From a bacterium D16-50 (GTDB lineage: Bacteria > Bacillota > Clostridia > Lachnospirales > Lachnospiraceae): 64,000 nucleotides of DNA. This document shows positions 62,330 to 64,000 of the stretch, piece by piece. The DNA lies in assembly GCA_003612485.1 (NCBI GenBank), contig RAZA01000017.1, forward strand, positions 19,956-83,955, given 5' to 3'. Each line of letters opens with the position of its first letter. Within the stretch, counting starts at the first letter, position 1. The translations under genes and the position numbers were made by a program. Under the pieces are notes generated by a model. That model did no database searches. It was not told the origin of the DNA and saw nothing but the letters and a program-made list of their open reading frames with translations.

Positions 62330-62429
62330 TTTCAAATCCTCCCTATAACGATTGCTCTTCCCCGTTCCCTCCCTCGTCCGCAGCTGATGCAATGGTTGTA
62401 ATTATAAAATGTAGTTCTGCCCATGTTAC

Positions 62430-62540
62430 CTTGCGGGACCTGCCTTGTCAAAGGGGGACTTGAACCCCCGGGGCCGTCCGCACCCCTACCGAGTCCGGCA
62501 CATTCTCTGCCGGTAGAGATACATCCACTCTGCGGGACTA
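62430..62540 (-). other. tRNA-like fragment between direct repeats
   Basis: On the minus strand GGGGG-TTCAAGT-CCCCC is a perfect T arm. Upstream is a CCGGCA/TGCCGG stem with a 7-nt loop. The next seven bases (TTTGACA) find no acceptor partner, U33 is missing and CCA is absent, so this is not a working tRNA. TGCGGGAC occurs on both sides (62433-62440 and 62531-62538). The rest of the gap from 62330 to 62631 holds no gene that I can see. Confidence 0.4.
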
Positions 62541-62631
62541 CCTGCTACATTCAGTTTATCACGTCCGATCCATAATGTCCACATTCTTTATCGTTTGCCA
62601 ATGCCTTCTCCCAATCCCCGCCTCTATGCGC

Positions 62632-62661
62632 TTGCATTTCCTGCTCTATATATTGTATAAT
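62632..62661 (+). promoter_or_regulatory. Promoter of the GH109-like gene
   Basis: TTGCAT (62632-62637) and TATAAT (62656-62661) are 18 nt apart; the -10 box is perfect. The ATG lies 34 nt downstream. Confidence 0.6.
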
Positions 62662-62694
62662 AAAAATACTATCCGAAAAAAGGAGACAAGGAAC

Positions 62695-63891
62695 ATGAAA
62701 GAAATCAAGATCGGCTTCATAGGGCTGGGCTGCAGAGGGGGAGACCTGCTGTACAATGTGGTCCTGAAGCAAAATGAAACTGTAACCGCCGTATGCGATG
62801 TATATGAAGACAGAGCCCAAGGCGGGGCAGATACCGTTGCAGCCGCCGGTCAGCCGAGGCCTGCCGTATACCAAAATTATCTCGATGTAATCAATGATGC
62901 CAATGTCAATACCATCGTCATTGCCACCGCATGGGAAAGCCACGTGGAAATAGCCCTTGCCGCCATGTACGCCGGCAAGCCCGTGGCCATGGAAGTGGGC
63001 GGCGCATACGAACTCAAGCACTGCTATGATCTGGTGGAGGCCTATGAGAAAACCGGCACCCCTTTCATGTTCCTTGAAAACTGCTGCTTCGGCAGAAGGG
63101 AACTGATGGCCCTCAACATGGTCCGTAAAGGGCTGTTCGGAGAAATCGTCCATTGTGCAGGCGGCTATCAGCACGATCTGCGCTATGAGATCTCCCACGG
63201 AAAGGAGAACAGACACTATCGGCTGCGGAATTATCTCAGCAGAAACTGTGAAAACTATCCCACCCACGAACTGGGGCCCATCGCAAAGGTACTGGACATC
63301 AACCGCGGCAACCGTATGCTGACCCTATCCTCCACCGCTTCCAAGGCTGCAGGGCTGCGGGATTATGTTCGTGACCATAAGAGCGATGACGAGTTCCTGA
63401 AGGGCCGGACTTTCGCTCAGGGAGATGTGGTTACTACGGTCATCAAATGCGCCAGAGGAGAGACCATTGTGCTCACTTTGGACACCACCTTGCCGAGATA
63501 TTACAGCCGCGGCTTTACGGTCAGAGGAACCAAGGGAATGTACGAAGAAGTCACCGACTCTGTCTATCTGGACCGGAAGGAGGATGAAGCCCACGATTTC
63601 AACTGGCTGAAAAGCTGTGCGGGAAATGCAAAAGACTATGCAGACGAATATGACCATCCCATCTGGAAGAAATACATAGAAGAGGGTGTCCGGGGCGGCC
63701 ATGAGGGAATCGACTGGCTGGAATTCGAGACCTTTTTCCGGTGTCTGCGGGAAGACGCTCCCATGCCGGTTGACGTCTATGACGCAGCCAGCTGGATGGC
63801 CGTCACGGCCCTTTCCGAGATGTCCATCGCCAGAGGCGGGGCCGTGGTGGATGTCCCTGACTTCACCGGGGGCAAATGGCATATGATGTAG
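62695..63891 (+). CDS. GH109-like Gfo/Idh/MocA family protein
   Basis: The 398-residue protein has the Rossmann start KIGFIGLGCRGGDLLYNVVL but lacks the EKP Lys (AMEVGGAYELK). It carries segments typical of GH109, an NAD-dependent glycosidase family: LENCCFGRRELMALNMVRKG, YPTHELGPIAKVLDINRG and GHEGIDWLEF. GH109 enzymes remove alpha-linked N-acetylgalactosamine by a redox mechanism. No signal peptide is seen, so it acts inside the cell. AAAGGAG precedes ATG 62695. Confidence 0.88.
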   Translation: MKEIKIGFIGLGCRGGDLLYNVVLKQNETVTAVCDVYEDRAQGGADTVAAAGQPRPAVYQNYLDVINDANVNTIVIATAWESHVEIALAAMYAGKPVAMEVGGAYELKHCYDLVEAYEKTGTPFMFLENCCFGRRELMALNMVRKGLFGEIVHCAGGYQHDLRYEISHGKENRHYRLRNYLSRNCENYPTHELGPIAKVLDINRGNRMLTLSSTASKAAGLRDYVRDHKSDDEFLKGRTFAQGDVVTTVIKCARGETIVLTLDTTLPRYYSRGFTVRGTKGMYEEVTDSVYLDRKEDEAHDFNWLKSCAGNAKDYADEYDHPIWKKYIEEGVRGGHEGIDWLEFETFFRCLREDAPMPVDVYDAASWMAVTALSEMSIARGGAVVDVPDFTGGKWHMM

Positions 63892-63915
63892 CCAGAGACC
63901 GGATCTGAAAACGCG

Positions 63916-64000
63916 GTAGTGTAAAAAAGTTTGTGTCTTAGGTAAAGAATGGCTCCTTTTTGGTAAGAATCAAGATATGGAAATTCTTATCGAAAAGGAG
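63916..64000 (+). mobile_element. Probable IS256-family element, left end
   Basis: GTAGTGTAAAAAAGTTTGTG (63916-63935) resembles the terminal sequence of IS256-type elements, recalled from family members. An ATG at about 63977 opens a frame MEILIEKE to the window edge. The transposase itself is outside, so the call rests on the end sequence alone. Confidence 0.45.

Noticed and set aside
62430..62540. Functional tRNA or selenocysteine tRNA
   Set aside because: No acceptor pairing, no U33 and no CCA; the stem lengths do not fit a selenocysteine tRNA.

Overview
The window looks like a chromosomal segment of a GC-rich gut clostridium, most likely a Lachnospiraceae member. The evidence is AGGAGG ribosome sites, sigma-A type promoters, an LplB/YtcP-type sugar ABC operon beside a membrane-anchored AraC regulator, a GerMN-type spore lipoprotein, and Tn4451/Tn916-like integrated elements. 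The family assignment is an inference; no rRNA or housekeeping marker is present.

Positions 1-7115 are the right end of an integrated element of lower GC. It carries a VanR/VanS-like two-component system (the regulator is cut by the window edge), a lipoprotein, a small sigma factor, an HTH protein, a TnpW-like protein and a large serine recombinase. Its right boundary interrupts a second serine recombinase gene (remnant 7116-7368), so an older element or island lies underneath. That island continues with a DUF6870-like gene and a low-GC heterodimeric ABC exporter, and stops near an S8 peptidase gene broken right after its LDSG motif (11345-11788).

From 11940 the sequence becomes typical GC-rich chromosome: an orphan Vsr endonuclease, a second heterodimeric ABC exporter, an M18 aminopeptidase with a PAS protein, and a DJ-1 protein. 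Next comes a surface-glycosylation operon (19478-26028) with two multi-pass GT-C-like proteins, a CYTH protein, a GtrA flippase, FdtB-like and FdtA-like amino-sugar enzymes and a GtrB-like transferase. A membrane XRE regulator, tRNA-Leu, a MATE exporter and a tRNA Arg-His-Gln-Lys operon follow.

Positions 29675-46978 form a catabolic regulon. A membrane AraC regulator and the sugar ABC operon (41150 down to 31978, with a beta-helix protein, a 2-hydroxyacid dehydrogenase, a Gfo/Idh oxidoreductase and an acetyltransferase) stand opposite a plus-strand operon with an atypical SDR, a DapA-like lyase, an M20 amidohydrolase, a drug/metabolite exporter and another Gfo/Idh protein. The substrate is unknown.

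Positions 47129-53580 hold an Imm33/DUF4241 protein beside a GNAT fusion, an ArsC-like reductase, a 105-bp palindromic repeat array, two tandem TlyA-like methyltransferases, an EamA transporter and a frameshifted GerMN lipoprotein. A DsbA-like protein follows. Positions 54364-57108 are a low-GC island. Its methyltransferase gene sits behind a near-perfect promoter, a 37-codon leader ORF and a terminator that can be replaced by an antiterminator formed inside the leader ORF; this attenuator is the most interesting regulatory object in the window. The right end has a coiled-coil gene with an operator-like palindrome inside its promoter, a UgtP-like glycolipid synthase overlapping PlsY, a two-component system, a GH109-like oxidoreductase and the start of a probable IS256-type element.
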